From: JAGVSR01 sp963750715
GTDB taxonomy: Bacteria > Pseudomonadota > Alphaproteobacteria > Rhizobiales > Hyphomicrobiaceae
NCBI GenBank assembly: GCA_963750715.1
Contig: CAVVRP010000012.1
Location: 992,001-1,056,000, forward strand
Length of the DNA stretch: 64,000 nucleotides
Direction of reading: 5' to 3'
The notes under the pieces: generated by a model
Database searches by the model: none
What the model was told of the DNA's origin: nothing
What the model saw: the letters and a program-made list of their open reading frames with translations, nothing else
Shown: piece after piece, positions 1 through 11,748 of the stretch
Layout of the letters: each line of letters opens with the position of its first letter
Position numbering within the stretch: the stretch's first letter is position 1
Program-made: the position numbers and the translations under genes

Positions 1-362
1 TGGCGGAGTATCGCCGCTCGGAACCCGGTGTCCGAATTATCGCTCATCCAGAGTGCCCACCGGACGTTATCGCCATGGCCGATTTTACCGGCTCGACCTC
101 CGGCATGATTAACTGGGTGAAGACCAACAGGCCGAAAAAGGCGCTGCTGGTCACCGAGTGCTCGATGGCGTCCAACGTCGCGGCGGAAGTCACCGACGTG
201 GAGTTCGTGCGGCCATGCAATCTGTGCCCGCACATGAAGCGCATCAGTCTCGAAACCATTTACGAGTCGTTGCGCGACATCAAGTACGAGGTCACGGTCG
301 ACCCTGCCGTCGCCGAAAAAGCGCGGCGCGCGGTGGAACGTATGGTCAACGTGAAGGTCTAA
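1..362 (+). CDS. nadA: Quinolinate synthase NadA, 3' end only
   Basis: C-terminal ~119 residues of quinolinate synthase, the [4Fe-4S] enzyme that condenses iminoaspartate with dihydroxyacetone phosphate to make quinolinate. The reading frame is already open at base 3, before the first internal ATG at 75, so the gene is cut by the window edge. Seen directly: the family signatures HPECPPDV, then GSTSGM, then CNLCPHMK, which carries the last cluster-binding cysteine. The stop is at 360-362. nadB follows after 48 bases on the same strand, as in nadABC operons. Identification is secure; only the 5' part is missing from the window. Confidence 0.97.
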   Translation, partial: AEYRRSEPGVRIIAHPECPPDVIAMADFTGSTSGMINWVKTNRPKKALLVTECSMASNVAAEVTDVEFVRPCNLCPHMKRISLETIYESLRDIKYEVTVDPAVAEKARRAVERMVNVKV

Positions 363-410
363 GCTCTCGGGCGGCATTGAGCCGCGTTCCGCGTCGTGGG
401 AGGCGCCGAC

Positions 411-2096
411 ATGGGCAGTAAGCTTTTCGCCGATCTCAAGACCACCAGCGGGTTCGGGGGTTTCCGAGATCCGGAGAACCCGTTCGGTCCGGGCGACATC
501 GTCATCATTGGCGCTGGCCTCGCCGGCCTTTTCACAGCGCTGCGCTTGGCGCCGCGCCCGGTCACGATCATTGCGGCCGCGCCCCTCGGTGAAGGTGCGT
601 CGAGCGCCTGGGCTCAGGGTGGCATCGCGGCAGCCGTCGGCGAAGGCGACACGGCGGAATCGCACGCCGCCGATACCATCGCGGCGGGTTGCGGGACGGT
701 CGATGGCGACATCGCCAACATGGTCGCCGAGGAAGCCCCCGGGCGCATTCGCGATCTGCTGCGCTATGGTGTCCCGTTCGACTGCGATCTCGAAGGGCAC
801 TTCATTCTGTCACGCGAAGCTGCGCATTCGGCGAAGCGCATCGTGCGCGTCTCGGGCGATCGCGCGGGCGCGGCCATCATGCAGGCGCTGATCGCTGCCG
901 TGCGCAACACGCCCTCGATCCGCGTGCTGGAAGGCTACGAGGCGGAAGATCTGCTGCTCGATGCCGGCCGCGTCACCGGCGTGCGGCTCATCCGTGGCGA
1001 GGCGCGCGGCAACGGCACTTACGAGTTCCTACCGGCGAGCGCCGTGGTGCTGGCCACCGGCGGTATCGGCGCGCTCTATGCCGTGACGACAAATCCGGCC
1101 TATGCGCGCGGCGAGGCGATTGCATTTGCTGCTCGCGCCGGCGCGGTGATCGCCGACCCTGAGTTCGTGCAGTTCCATCCGACCGCCATGGACATCGGCG
1201 TTGATCCGGCACCGCTTGCCACGGAAGCCTTACGCGGCGAAGGTGCGATGCTCGTCAACGGCCACGGCGAGCACTTCATGACGAGCATCCATCCGGCTGG
1301 CGATCTGGCGCCACGCGATATCGTCGCCCGTGGCGTGTTCGCGGAGATCATCGCCGGGCGCGGTGCTAATCTCGACTGCCGCACCGCCATTGGTGCACGC
1401 TTCGCGCAGTCATACCCAACTGTTTACGCACATTGCAGGGCGGCGGGCATCGACCCAGCGTCTGATCTCATTCCCGTAGCGCCGGCCGCCCACTACCACA
1501 TGGGCGGCGTTGCCACCGACACCGTCGGGCGCACCAACGTCGAAGGTCTTTGGGCTGCGGGCGAAGTGGCGAGCACAGGCTTGCACGGCGCCAATCGCCT
1601 CGCCTCGAACTCGCTGCTGGAGGCGGTCGTATTTGGCGCTCGCGTCGCAACCGACATCAAGGCTGTAGTTTCGGACAGCCAGGCCGCGCCGATTGCGGAA
1701 CTGCGTCTGGTCAAGGGCTCGCCCAAGGCCGACGCCGCGCATCGCCGAAAGGCCATTCAGCTTCTTCGCCGGACCATGACCGAAGATGTCGGCGTGGTAC
1801 GCACGGCAGAAGATCTGAGGCGCGCGCTCGCGACGCTCGGCGAAATCGCTGACGAGGCCCGCGGCGATAGCGTGCTATCGAACATGACGCTCACAGCGCG
1901 GTTCGTGGCTGCAGCCGCCCTGCAGCGCAAGGAGAGCCGCGGCGGCCATTTCCGGAGCGACTACCCCAAGCCCGTCGCCGCGCTCGGCCGCCGCAGCTTC
2001 CTGTCACTCGATCTGCTGCTGGAAATCGAGGCGGCAGCCCGTCGCACGGGCAAGCGTCACGTGCGCGCCGCGCGACGAATGGAACTCGTGCTGTGA
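411..2096 (+). CDS. nadB: L-aspartate oxidase NadB
   Basis: FAD enzyme that oxidises L-aspartate to iminoaspartate, the substrate of NadA. 561 residues, usual length. The N-terminal dinucleotide-binding motif (VIIGAGLAGL) lies near residues 31-40. The SSAWAQGGIAAA segment, HPTAMD, and the C-terminal FAD segment NSLLEAVVFG are all typical of the succinate dehydrogenase/aspartate oxidase family. I chose ATG 411 over the in-frame GTG 396 because GGGAGG lies just upstream of the ATG and would fall inside the coding region if GTG were used. The stop overlaps the nadC GTG start by four bases (GTGA), so translation is probably coupled. The gene is intact, unlike its downstream partner. Confidence 0.97.
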   Translation: MGSKLFADLKTTSGFGGFRDPENPFGPGDIVIIGAGLAGLFTALRLAPRPVTIIAAAPLGEGASSAWAQGGIAAAVGEGDTAESHAADTIAAGCGTVDGDIANMVAEEAPGRIRDLLRYGVPFDCDLEGHFILSREAAHSAKRIVRVSGDRAGAAIMQALIAAVRNTPSIRVLEGYEAEDLLLDAGRVTGVRLIRGEARGNGTYEFLPASAVVLATGGIGALYAVTTNPAYARGEAIAFAARAGAVIADPEFVQFHPTAMDIGVDPAPLATEALRGEGAMLVNGHGEHFMTSIHPAGDLAPRDIVARGVFAEIIAGRGANLDCRTAIGARFAQSYPTVYAHCRAAGIDPASDLIPVAPAAHYHMGGVATDTVGRTNVEGLWAAGEVASTGLHGANRLASNSLLEAVVFGARVATDIKAVVSDSQAAPIAELRLVKGSPKADAAHRRKAIQLLRRTMTEDVGVVRTAEDLRRALATLGEIADEARGDSVLSNMTLTARFVAAAALQRKESRGGHFRSDYPKPVAALGRRSFLSLDLLLEIEAAARRTGKRHVRAARRMELVL

Positions 2097-2975
2097 ACAA
2101 GGCAACGCTATTTCCCGTGCGACTGCCGACGCTTCTCATCACACGCGCAGTAAACGACGCCCTTGCCGAAGATCTCGGCCTCTCGGGCGACATCACCACC
2201 GACGCCACGGTCGCACCCGATGCCATTGCGAGCGGGACTATCGGCGCGCGAAAGCCGGGTGTGATCTCCGGATTGGGCATGGCGGAAGCGGCGTTCAAAG
2301 CACTCGATCCGGCCATCAAATTCACGCCTATGGTCGCGGACGGCGCCCATGTCGAACCAGGCACTAGCGTCGCGCGCATCGCAGGCAACGCCCGAGCCCT
2401 ATTGACCGCTGAGCGCGTGGCCCTCAATTTTCTCGGCCGCATGAGTGGCATCGCCACGCTGACGCGGCAGTTCGCCGACGCCATCGCGGGCACCAAGGCT
2501 GCGATTGCCGACACGCGCAAGACGACGCCGGGCCTGCGCGCGTTTGAGAAATACGCCGTTCGCTGCGGCGGCGGGCGCAATCACCGCACCGGTCTGTTCG
2601 ATGCCATCCTGATCAAGGACAACCATATCGTCGCGGCTGGCGGCATCGGCGCCGCCATTTCGCTCGCTGCCGCCCATGCCGGTCACCTTGTGAAGATCGA
2701 GGTCGAGGTCGACACGCTGCGTCAGCTCGAGTTCTGTTTTAGCCTTCCCCGTGGACGCCATTCTTCTCGACAACATGCCGCCGGACGTGCTGCGAGAGGC
2801 TGTCAGAATGGTGGCGGGCCGAGCCGTCACGGAAGCATCTGGCGGCGTCACGCTCGAGACCGTGCGCGCCATTGCCGAAACCGGCGTCGACCTGATTTCA
2901 TGTGGGGCACTGACGCATTCCGCTCCCGTCCTCGATCTTGGCCTGGACTTCGAGGCAAGCGCCCGTCCGACATGA
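2093..2975 (+). pseudogene. nadC: Nicotinate-nucleotide pyrophosphorylase NadC, frameshifted
   Basis: Quinolinate phosphoribosyltransferase, the last enzyme of the de novo quinolinate branch. The first frame (GTG 2093) encodes a normal N-terminal domain and barrel start, including TRKTTPGLR, the CGGG-NHR segment and DAILIKDNH. After a VEVDTLRQLE stretch at about 2730 the family sequence stops matching. It resumes in the next frame at 2751 with DAILLDNMPP, then VTLETVRAIAETGVDLIS and GALTHS, ending at 2975. Nineteen bases separate the two matching blocks where 18 are expected. The simplest repair is loss of one C from CCCC at 2747-2750. As written, the first frame runs on to 2986 with nonsense sequence. 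Either a real recent lesion or a homopolymer error; intact nadA and nadB upstream make an error plausible. Confidence 0.9.
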
Positions 2976-3103
2976 CCACCGGATGATAATCTGGTTCAGC
3001 CGCCGTTAAGCCAGGTTATCGATACTCCGGCACAGCCGCTTGAATTCACCCAATTTCACCCACATGTCACACGTAAGTAGCGCGGCGGGTCACGGAGAAA
3101 GCG

Positions 3104-3325
3104 ATGTTCTACATTGTTGTCTGGGGTCTTACGGCGATCACTGCATCGATCCTCGGCGGCATCCTCGCCGGCATGAAGAATTGCGACTATTCGGCATGGG
3201 CAGCGTGGTGCTTCGTCCTGCCTCCACTGGTCATCGCCTTGTTGCTGACGCCGAAGAATACCGGGCCTCGTCCGCGACGTCCGACGCTCGACGAGATCGA
3301 CGCCGAAAACGACCGCACTCTTTGA
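3104..3325 (+). CDS. Small inner-membrane protein of unknown function
   Basis: 73 residues. The N-terminal two thirds are hydrophobic, with two likely transmembrane segments (about residues 3-23 and 30-48). They are separated by a short loop containing a Cys and several Trp residues. The tail is proline- and arginine-rich, then acidic (DEIDAEND). A good ribosome site, GGAGAAAGCG, precedes ATG. The gene ends base-to-base against the converging ppdK stop. I do not recognise a family; it looks like the many short two-helix membrane proteins of alphaproteobacteria. It is probably real because of the ribosome site and clean hydrophobic pattern. Confidence 0.72.
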   Translation: MFYIVVWGLTAITASILGGILAGMKNCDYSAWAAWCFVLPPLVIALLLTPKNTGPRPRRPTLDEIDAENDRTL

Positions 3326-6037
<2,712 letters not shown>

Positions 6038-6232
6038 CGGGCCCTTTCTCGAACTCTTGCTTGCTCGCGCCCGCAGAATAGCATTGCTGCCGCGATCGTG
6101 AACTTCGCTTAAGTGCGGCGCCGCAGCCCGGTGCGCTTATCTGGCACGAGTTGCACCCGCGCAGCAGGAGCGTTTTGCGTCTTTGACGGCGGCGTCCGTG
6201 ATGCGCAGAGGCCGTCCGTGCCTGCCTTGTGT

Positions 6233-6238
6233 TATAAT
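6233..6238 (+). promoter_or_regulatory. TATAAT -10 element immediately upstream of the M20 peptidase
   Basis: A perfect TATAAT hexamer ends eight bases before ATG 6246. A transcription start 6-7 bases downstream would fall at or next to the ATG, so the message would be almost leaderless. No good -35 box is seen about 17 bases upstream (sequence there is GC-rich), and a perfect -10 match can arise by chance. Tentative. Confidence 0.35.
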
Positions 6239-6245
6239 GAAAATC

Positions 6246-7637
6246 ATGAAAGATCGATTGCCCGACGTTCTGAACATGCTCGACACCAATTCCAGCGGCA
6301 GTCTTGCACGCCTGTTTGAACTCCTGCGCATTGAAAGCGTTTCGGCGGATCCCGCTTTCGCGGGCAAGTGCCTTACGGCGGCCCACTGGTGCTCAGCGGC
6401 CCTGCGCAGTATCGGATTCGACGCGAGCGTGCGCGAAACGACCGGGCACCCCATGGTCGTTGGCCATGACACCGGACAGTATCCGGCCAACACGCCGCAC
6501 GTCCTGTTCTATGGCCACTACGACGTCCAGCCGGCCGACCCACTGGAACTTTGGCACGGCGCGCCTTTCGAGCCGCGCATCGTCAACGAAGGCGCCGACG
6601 GCGACGTGATCATGGCCCGCGGCGCACAGGACAACAAGGGCCAGCTGATGACCTTCTTCGAGGCCCTCAGAGCCTGGAAAGAAGCCGCGGGCGGGCTGCC
6701 TATCAAAGTTTCCGTGATGCTCGAGGGCGAGGAGGAATGCGGATCGCCCTCCTTGCCAGGCTTCCTCTCCAAGTCGGGTAGGGAATTGAAGGCCGACGTC
6801 GTGCTCGTGTGCGACACGGGCCAGTGGGACAAGGATACGCCAGCCATCACCACCATGCTGCGCGGCCTGGCCGGCACCGAGGTCATCATAACAGGGCCTT
6901 CGCGCGATCTTCATTCGGGCATGTACGGCGGCCCGGCGATCAATCCGATCCGGGTGCTGGCCCGCATCATCGCGGACATGCATGACGCCCAAGGTCGCGT
7001 CGCCGTGCCGGGATTCTACGACGGGATCGTTCGGCTTTCGCCGTCCCAGACGGCGCAATGGGCGGCGCTCGAAGGCGCGGCAGGACCATTTCTGGCCTCC
7101 ATCGGCCTCACGCAACCGGCCGGCGAAAAAGGCTATTCGGTCATCGAGCAGCTGTGGGCCCGGCCGACGCTGGAGTTCAACGGCATCACCGGCGGCTACC
7201 AGGGCGTCGGGTCGAAGACCGTCATTCCGTCGAAGGCGTCTGTCAAGATCACTTGCCGTCTGGTTCCGGGCCAGAATCCGGAGCACATTCTGGCGCGCGT
7301 GCATGACTTCGTGCGTTCACGGCTGCCGGCCGACTGCAGCGCGGAGTTCATCGGCATGCGGGGAAGCGCCGCGATCGGCTTCGACACGACGGCACCGGCG
7401 GTCAAGGCCGCGGCCCGGGCGCTTGAGCAGGAATGGGGTAAACCCGCCGTGTTGATGGGATGCGGGGGATCCATCCCCATCGTCAGTTCGTTCCGCGACG
7501 TTCTTGGCATGGACAGCCTTCTCGTCGGCTTCGGGCTGGACAGCGACCGCATTCATAGTCCCAACGAGAAGTACAACGTGTCGAGCTTTAAGAAAGGCGC
7601 GCGCAGCTGGGCGCGCATCCTGGCGGCGTTAGCCTGA
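6246..7637 (+). CDS. M20-family metallopeptidase, probable dipeptidase
   Basis: Zinc-dependent peptidase of the M20/ArgE-DapE-CPG2 group, closest to the cytosolic nonspecific dipeptidases. About 463 residues. The metal ligands are visible in order: FYGHYDVQP (His ~91); ARGAQDNKGQ with the bridging Asp; LEGEEECGSPSL with the catalytic Glu pair; VLVCDTGQW with an Asp; and a C-terminal His in RIHSPNEKY. The lid/dimerisation domain has LHSGMYGGPAINP. ATG 6246 fits the family N-terminus; ATG 6237 and TTG 6183 are in frame but upstream of where homologues begin. It diverges from ppdK. Substrate cannot be told from sequence. Confidence 0.93.
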   Translation: MKDRLPDVLNMLDTNSSGSLARLFELLRIESVSADPAFAGKCLTAAHWCSAALRSIGFDASVRETTGHPMVVGHDTGQYPANTPHVLFYGHYDVQPADPLELWHGAPFEPRIVNEGADGDVIMARGAQDNKGQLMTFFEALRAWKEAAGGLPIKVSVMLEGEEECGSPSLPGFLSKSGRELKADVVLVCDTGQWDKDTPAITTMLRGLAGTEVIITGPSRDLHSGMYGGPAINPIRVLARIIADMHDAQGRVAVPGFYDGIVRLSPSQTAQWAALEGAAGPFLASIGLTQPAGEKGYSVIEQLWARPTLEFNGITGGYQGVGSKTVIPSKASVKITCRLVPGQNPEHILARVHDFVRSRLPADCSAEFIGMRGSAAIGFDTTAPAVKAAARALEQEWGKPAVLMGCGGSIPIVSSFRDVLGMDSLLVGFGLDSDRIHSPNEKYNVSSFKKGARSWARILAALA

Positions 7638-7724
7638 CGGTTGCGGCGCCTTAATTGCCCTTTATTGTGCCGCGCGGCCCGTTGAAATGTTCAGCGACGC
7701 TGTTTTGTTGGATACCCGATCTCA

Positions 7725-8546
7725 ATGACCCCCCGCTTCGTCGCGCTTGCAAACATTCTGACAGTATTAGTCTTGCTATTTGCTGCTCCCGCCTCGGCGC
7801 AGCGCGACTGGAATTCATACAGCGACAAGCGCTTCGAACAACCGTCCCGATTTGGCAACGGAGACGATAAGGCCCCGCGCAATACACCGGGCGAGTTCGA
7901 CTACTACGCGCTCGTGCTGTCATGGAGCCCGACCTATTGCTCGTCGCCGCAAGGCGACGATGACACATCTCAATGCAACCGGCACGATGGCCGCCGATAC
8001 GCCTTCGTTCTGCATGGCCTTTGGCCGCAGTACAGCAGCGGCTATCCCTCGGACTGCTACACGCGCCGCAAGCCTTATCTTCCGCAGCCGTTGATCGACA
8101 GTATGCTCGACATCATGCCGAGCCCAGGCCTCGTGATCCATGAGTACAAGAAGCACGGCACCTGCTCGGGACTCGAACCCGCCAGTTACTATGCGCTCGC
8201 GCGGCGGCTGTTCAATTCGATCCGCATACCCGAGACCTTCGTCAATCCATTCGAAGTGCAGTACGTCTCCCCCCGCAAGCTCGAGGATGAACTGATCTCG
8301 AGGAACCCGGGCCTAAGGCCCGGTATGATCGCGATCTCGTGTGAGGGTCGCGGAGGCAAGCTGCGCGAAGTCCGCATTTGCTTCGATAGGGAAGGCAGGC
8401 CTCGCAACTGCGGCGAGAACGAGAACGAGCGTCGCATGTGCAATGCCCAGGAACTTTTCGTTCCTCCCGTGCGCTCGACCAAGCCGGACCCGGAGTCGTC
8501 GCCCGTTTCAGGCTACGGTGGATCACCCCTTCCAGTTCCGCGCTGA
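7725..8546 (+). CDS. Secreted ribonuclease T2 family protein
   Basis: Endoribonuclease of the T2 family, which cleaves RNA via 2',3'-cyclic phosphates. 273 residues. A signal peptide covers residues 1-25 (hydrophobic core ILTVLVLLFA, cleavage after PASA), so the protein acts in the periplasm or outside. Both conserved active-site segments are present. CAS I is FVLHGLWPQ with catalytic His ~97. CAS II is HEYKKHGTC with His139, Glu140 and His144. Several Cys residues suit disulfide formation in the periplasm. The C-terminal tail (last ~30 residues) is rich in Pro and Ser. It lies 87 bases after the M20 peptidase on the same strand. The role is likely nutrient scavenging from RNA; that is inference. 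Confidence 0.93.
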   Translation: MTPRFVALANILTVLVLLFAAPASAQRDWNSYSDKRFEQPSRFGNGDDKAPRNTPGEFDYYALVLSWSPTYCSSPQGDDDTSQCNRHDGRRYAFVLHGLWPQYSSGYPSDCYTRRKPYLPQPLIDSMLDIMPSPGLVIHEYKKHGTCSGLEPASYYALARRLFNSIRIPETFVNPFEVQYVSPRKLEDELISRNPGLRPGMIAISCEGRGGKLREVRICFDREGRPRNCGENENERRMCNAQELFVPPVRSTKPDPESSPVSGYGGSPLPVPR

Positions 8547-9142
8547 GGGCTGGACCCGCAGCGCTATTCTGGTGATCGGCTTACAAACTCGACCGTCCCC
8601 CCCGCATGTGCAGTCTTGCCGGGTCGTCCCGCGCTGCGCAAACTCTGACGATGATTCGGGAAAGTCCATCTGAGGAAGGATTTACCGGGGTTTCCGGCCT
8701 GGCGCGATCTGTCTCGGGCACCGAGATCGGCACTGCAGGCGTCACGCAACATCCACCGCATGGAGCGTGTTGCGGCAATAGTCGAAGATAGAAGCCCGAA
8801 GCTCGCTCCCGCCCGGATGACATCATGCGCCGAACTCGCGCTCGACCGGCGGACGGGGGCAACGACGAGCCAGCCTTGCATCCAGGCGCGCAACCGTGTG
8901 CTCGTCAACAACTACGTTGCGATGCGGCGAGACAGGGACGACCGGCCGGCACAATCAGGCGCCAGCGTCGCAGGCTGGTCCGCCACCCTGTCGGCCGGCG
9001 ATTTTTCATATGTCGATCGCGAAACCCTGACCGCTAACTGATGCCGCCATACCGCCCGAACTCCGCCGTCTTGCAGCGGTACGCGGTCGTGGTTTGAGCT
9101 TGCCGATCTTGTTCGGCACGAGTTTATTCGAAAGGACCGTCG
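8547..9142. other. 596-base stretch with no recognisable gene
   Basis: Open frames exist on both strands (the longest forward one is 8760-9041) but show no hydrophobic pattern, family motif or ribosome site that I can support. Composition stays GC-rich. The last 20 bases contain AAAGGA, which serves the next gene. No tRNA-like fold or repeat seen. Could be a fully decayed gene. Confidence 0.5.
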
Positions 9143-9529
9143 ATGCCATTTGCAGCGGGGCAGAGCTGGACGTATCGCGCGCCCGAGGGATTTGAATCAT
9201 CACGCATTGTGATCGGCGCCATCGTGACGTTCGCTGGTAACCGCAACGTCATCTGCTGCAGCGTGCTGCACGCCCCGCGCATTCGATCCGACGGCCGGAC
9301 GGATACGTTCACGGTGCCGTTTCTGCCGCTGACCGAAGACGCCTTCAAGGCCAGCGTCGAATCGCTGGACGGAAGCGAAGCGCCTCACGACGAATTTGCC
9401 GATCATCTGCGCCACTGGAGCGAGGATCCCAAAGGTCAGGTGACGTTCACCGTGCCCTTCGAGGGGCTGGTCGACCACATGATCGCGCGGCAGATGGCTG
9501 AAATTGCCGGCCGCTCCGCCGCCGCCTAG
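9143..9529 (+). CDS. Conserved-looking hypothetical protein
   Basis: 128 residues, soluble, no signal peptide or membrane segment. A beta-rich first half (SWTYRAPEGFESSRIVIGAI, then NRNVICCSVLHAP) is followed by TVPFLPLTEDAFKASV. The TVPF motif recurs in TFTVPFEGLVDHM near the C-terminus. AAAGGA eight bases before ATG supports the start. I do not recognise a named domain. The organised alternation of strands and the good ribosome site make a real gene likely. Confidence 0.7.
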   Translation: MPFAAGQSWTYRAPEGFESSRIVIGAIVTFAGNRNVICCSVLHAPRIRSDGRTDTFTVPFLPLTEDAFKASVESLDGSEAPHDEFADHLRHWSEDPKGQVTFTVPFEGLVDHMIARQMAEIAGRSAAA

Positions 9530-9638
9530 CATAAGGGATTGATCGCCCTACCCAATCTGGGACACCCATTCACTCAGTATTAGCCATAAGGTGCCAAGCT
9601 CATCAGTGCGAAGCAAGGTTGCCGGTGGGAGTTGGGTG

Positions 9639-10142
9639 ATGCTCTGGTTGATGGGCCGTGTTTGGGCGACGTGTTTTGCGCCCGCGACCGGCATGGTGCG
9701 GCGACGACGGCTTGCGCGCGTAAGCAGCGACGTGCCCCGAAGCATCGACGTGCTGGCGGTTCATGCCGGCCAATGGCTCCTGCCTGCCGAACCGGTCGAT
9801 CCTGCCATTCCGGCTGAGATCGAGAACGTGGCGGTTGCTGCTGCGACTCCCGCACCGCTCGAGACTTCGCCGGTTGAACGGCATCTGGCGGCCCGGCTTC
9901 ATGCAGTCGGGAAGTTGAACGGTCCTGGCTCTCGGATCCGGAAATCCCCGAAGCGCACAGCACCGGCCGCAAAACCCATACCCATTGCCGCCAAGACTGA
10001 GCCCAAGCGCAGGCCAGATGCCGTGTCCAGACGTACCGGGTGCGGCGTCGTGAAGCCGTCGACGCCACCCAGTGCTCTGATCATCAATCTCGATTCTGCC
10101 CGGAGCGAGATTGCGACGCGGCGCGAGAGACACGCGGCCTAG
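9639..10142 (+). CDS. Hypothetical basic, Ala/Pro-rich protein
   Basis: 167 residues if started at ATG 9639, preceded by GGGAG at a good distance; an in-frame GTG at 9591 is the alternative. The N-terminus is short and hydrophobic (MLWLMGRVWATCF), possibly a weak membrane anchor. The rest is rich in Ala, Pro, Arg and Lys and looks disordered (several KPxP-like stretches between residues ~85 and 145). No family recognised. Low-complexity composition in a high-GC genome can produce such frames by chance, so moderate confidence only. Confidence 0.48.
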   Translation: MLWLMGRVWATCFAPATGMVRRRRLARVSSDVPRSIDVLAVHAGQWLLPAEPVDPAIPAEIENVAVAAATPAPLETSPVERHLAARLHAVGKLNGPGSRIRKSPKRTAPAAKPIPIAAKTEPKRRPDAVSRRTGCGVVKPSTPPSALIINLDSARSEIATRRERHAA

Positions 10143-10169
10143 ACGCAGTGCGCGCACCGCGCCATCCCC

Positions 10170-10922
10170 TCACGCAGCTTCCGCAAGCCGCTCGGCCCGC
10201 CACGCGTACGGCGCCTTGCCAATGATCCCCAGTGCCGGTTGGGCGCTATCGGCCGCAAGCTTGGTTGGATCGAGACTCCAACGTTGCGACAGGCGCATGA
10301 CATGGTCCTCGGTCGGATGCAGGATCATCTCGCCGCCCGCGTCGCCGTGGCGCCCCCGCACGCCACGCAACTCGAACAGTTTCAAACCCAGCGACCGCTC
10401 TTCCTTGGTCGGCTTGCCCTTATTCCAGACGATGCCCTCATCGCCCACGGCGAAGGCGCGCACCAGACGCCCGTCGATCACGCGTGCCCAAGCGAAGACG
10501 TCGATCGGCGGATAGGAGAAGAAGTACTGGATTTCGATGAACCGGCCGCCCAGCCCGACAAGAAGCGGCGTGCATTTGTCGGCGAATGCCCGACCAGCGG
10601 GAAATGGTAGTGTCAATCCGACAGCGAACGTCCAGCCGCTCACCGGCGGCGTGACATAGACATGGCTGTCCCCAAGACGCGCGTCATAGACGGTCCCGAT
10701 ACCAGCGTCCCAGTTGCAGGGGGTTGCTTCCTGCAGGCCCAAAGCGTCGACGACGGCAGCCGTATCGCGGGTGCGGATGGCAAGCCACGCCATCCCGTAG
10801 CCGAACGCAGCCGGAGTGTCGGGTTGCGTACGAAACAGCACGCGACCCTCGTCCATGTGAGGGGCCACATAGACGACAAGCACGACCGTCGCGACGACCA
10901 TCATGGCAATAGCGGCAACCAC
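10170..10922 (-). CDS. Membrane-anchored hypothetical protein
   Basis: About 250 residues. An upstream-extended frame reaches 11165, but AGGAGG at 10933-10938 lies ten bases before GTG 10922. That start places a hydrophobic segment (AIAMMVVATVVLVVYV) at the very N-terminus, so I prefer it. The remainder looks like one globular periplasmic domain. It has features such as GYGMAWLAIRTRDTAAVVDA, a possible strand-rich core WTFAVGLTLPFP, and FIEIQYFFSYPPIDVFAWAR. Two Cys residues (in ATPCNWD and DKCTPLL) could pair. I do not recognise a family. It stands opposite to both neighbours. Confidence 0.74.
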   Translation of the reverse strand: MVAAIAMMVVATVVLVVYVAPHMDEGRVLFRTQPDTPAAFGYGMAWLAIRTRDTAAVVDALGLQEATPCNWDAGIGTVYDARLGDSHVYVTPPVSGWTFAVGLTLPFPAGRAFADKCTPLLVGLGGRFIEIQYFFSYPPIDVFAWARVIDGRLVRAFAVGDEGIVWNKGKPTKEERSLGLKLFELRGVRGRHGDAGGEMILHPTEDHVMRLSQRWSLDPTKLAADSAQPALGIIGKAPYAWRAERLAEAA

Positions 10923-11259
10923 TGACCGGAGCCCTCCTGTCGATTGGTTCCAGTCGTAATGTGATTGGCGCCGCCCGATCAAGCCGCGAAACGCAACACA
11001 TGAGGGGAAAGTTGCCCTGTGTTGGTTGCCCGCAATGGCCGGACACTCGCCTTTAGACTGTAACGGGCATGTAACAGCACCGACGTGGGTCAAGGCAGCC
11101 ATGGCGATCCTCGCATATGCACCGTGTAGCGTCGGCGCGCAGCACACTTCTCGTGGAATCCACACCCGCCTCTTACCGACTTGATCCAGATCACGGCGCC
11201 ACCGCCCCCGCGTTTGGCATGAGTTGCCGGTCTGACTTCAATCATTCGGGGGAACCGAC
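10923..11259. other. Divergent intergenic region, 337 bases
   Basis: Lies between the membrane-anchored hypothetical (minus) and a small exported protein (plus). It holds the AGGAGG site of the minus gene at 10933-10938 and a GGGGGA ribosome site just before 11260. The upstream part of the minus frame (10923-11165) remains open, so a longer N-terminus is formally possible. No promoter I can call with confidence. Confidence 0.5.
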
Positions 11260-11598
11260 ATGATCGCGAAAGGCTTGGGAATGTGTGCGGTAGTCGGCCT
11301 GCTTGGGGCAGGCGTCAGTGCGTCCTACGCCGACCAGACCGGACTCGACGTTCTGCATGACATGCGCCGCGAAGGCGGGCGCACCTGTTATACCGATCAC
11401 TATCACTACGGCAACAGCGCGGGTCGGCCGTCGCGCAAAGCGGCTCAGTCGGCAGCAATCAAATCCTGGTCCGAATTTGTCGACCTGGAGTACGGCAGCG
11501 ACTGGGCCCGGTTCTCGCGCGCCGCCAGCAAGTCGGTGGAATGTACGCAACCGACCGGCGGCTGGGAGTGCCACATCTCGGCGCGCCCCTGCAAGTAG
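11260..11598 (+). CDS. Small exported hypothetical protein
   Basis: 112 residues with a clear signal peptide (MIAKGLGMCAVVGLLGAGVSASYA, likely cleavage before DQTG). The mature part is ~88 residues. It contains CYTDHYHYGNSAG, KSWSEFVDLEYGSDWARF and a Cys-rich end (VECTQPT, WECHISARPC). Four Cys residues in the mature part suggest two disulfides. The Trp/Asp pattern with YG-S-W is typical of a group of short periplasmic proteins in Hyphomicrobiales, but I cannot name it. GGGGGA precedes ATG. Confidence 0.76.
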   Translation: MIAKGLGMCAVVGLLGAGVSASYADQTGLDVLHDMRREGGRTCYTDHYHYGNSAGRPSRKAAQSAAIKSWSEFVDLEYGSDWARFSRAASKSVECTQPTGGWECHISARPCK

Positions 11599-11748
11599 GC
11601 GGCACGCCGGTCGTCCTCGGTCGCATGCAGACCGGCGGGCGGAATTTTCCGACCGTCGGTTTCGTTGCTGCTACCACGTCCGCAACGCCGGCATCGAGCG
11701 CCGCCAGTGTCCGACACGCTGATCGATCATTATCATGGAGCCTCCGGC

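Noticed and set aside
2735..2760. Programmed frameshift in nadC
   Set aside because: No slippery heptamer with a downstream structure is evident and nadC is not known to use one; an indel is simpler.
8760..9041. 93-codon plus frame in the gap after RNase T2
   Set aside because: No ribosome site, no pattern of a folded protein and overlapping alternatives on both strands.
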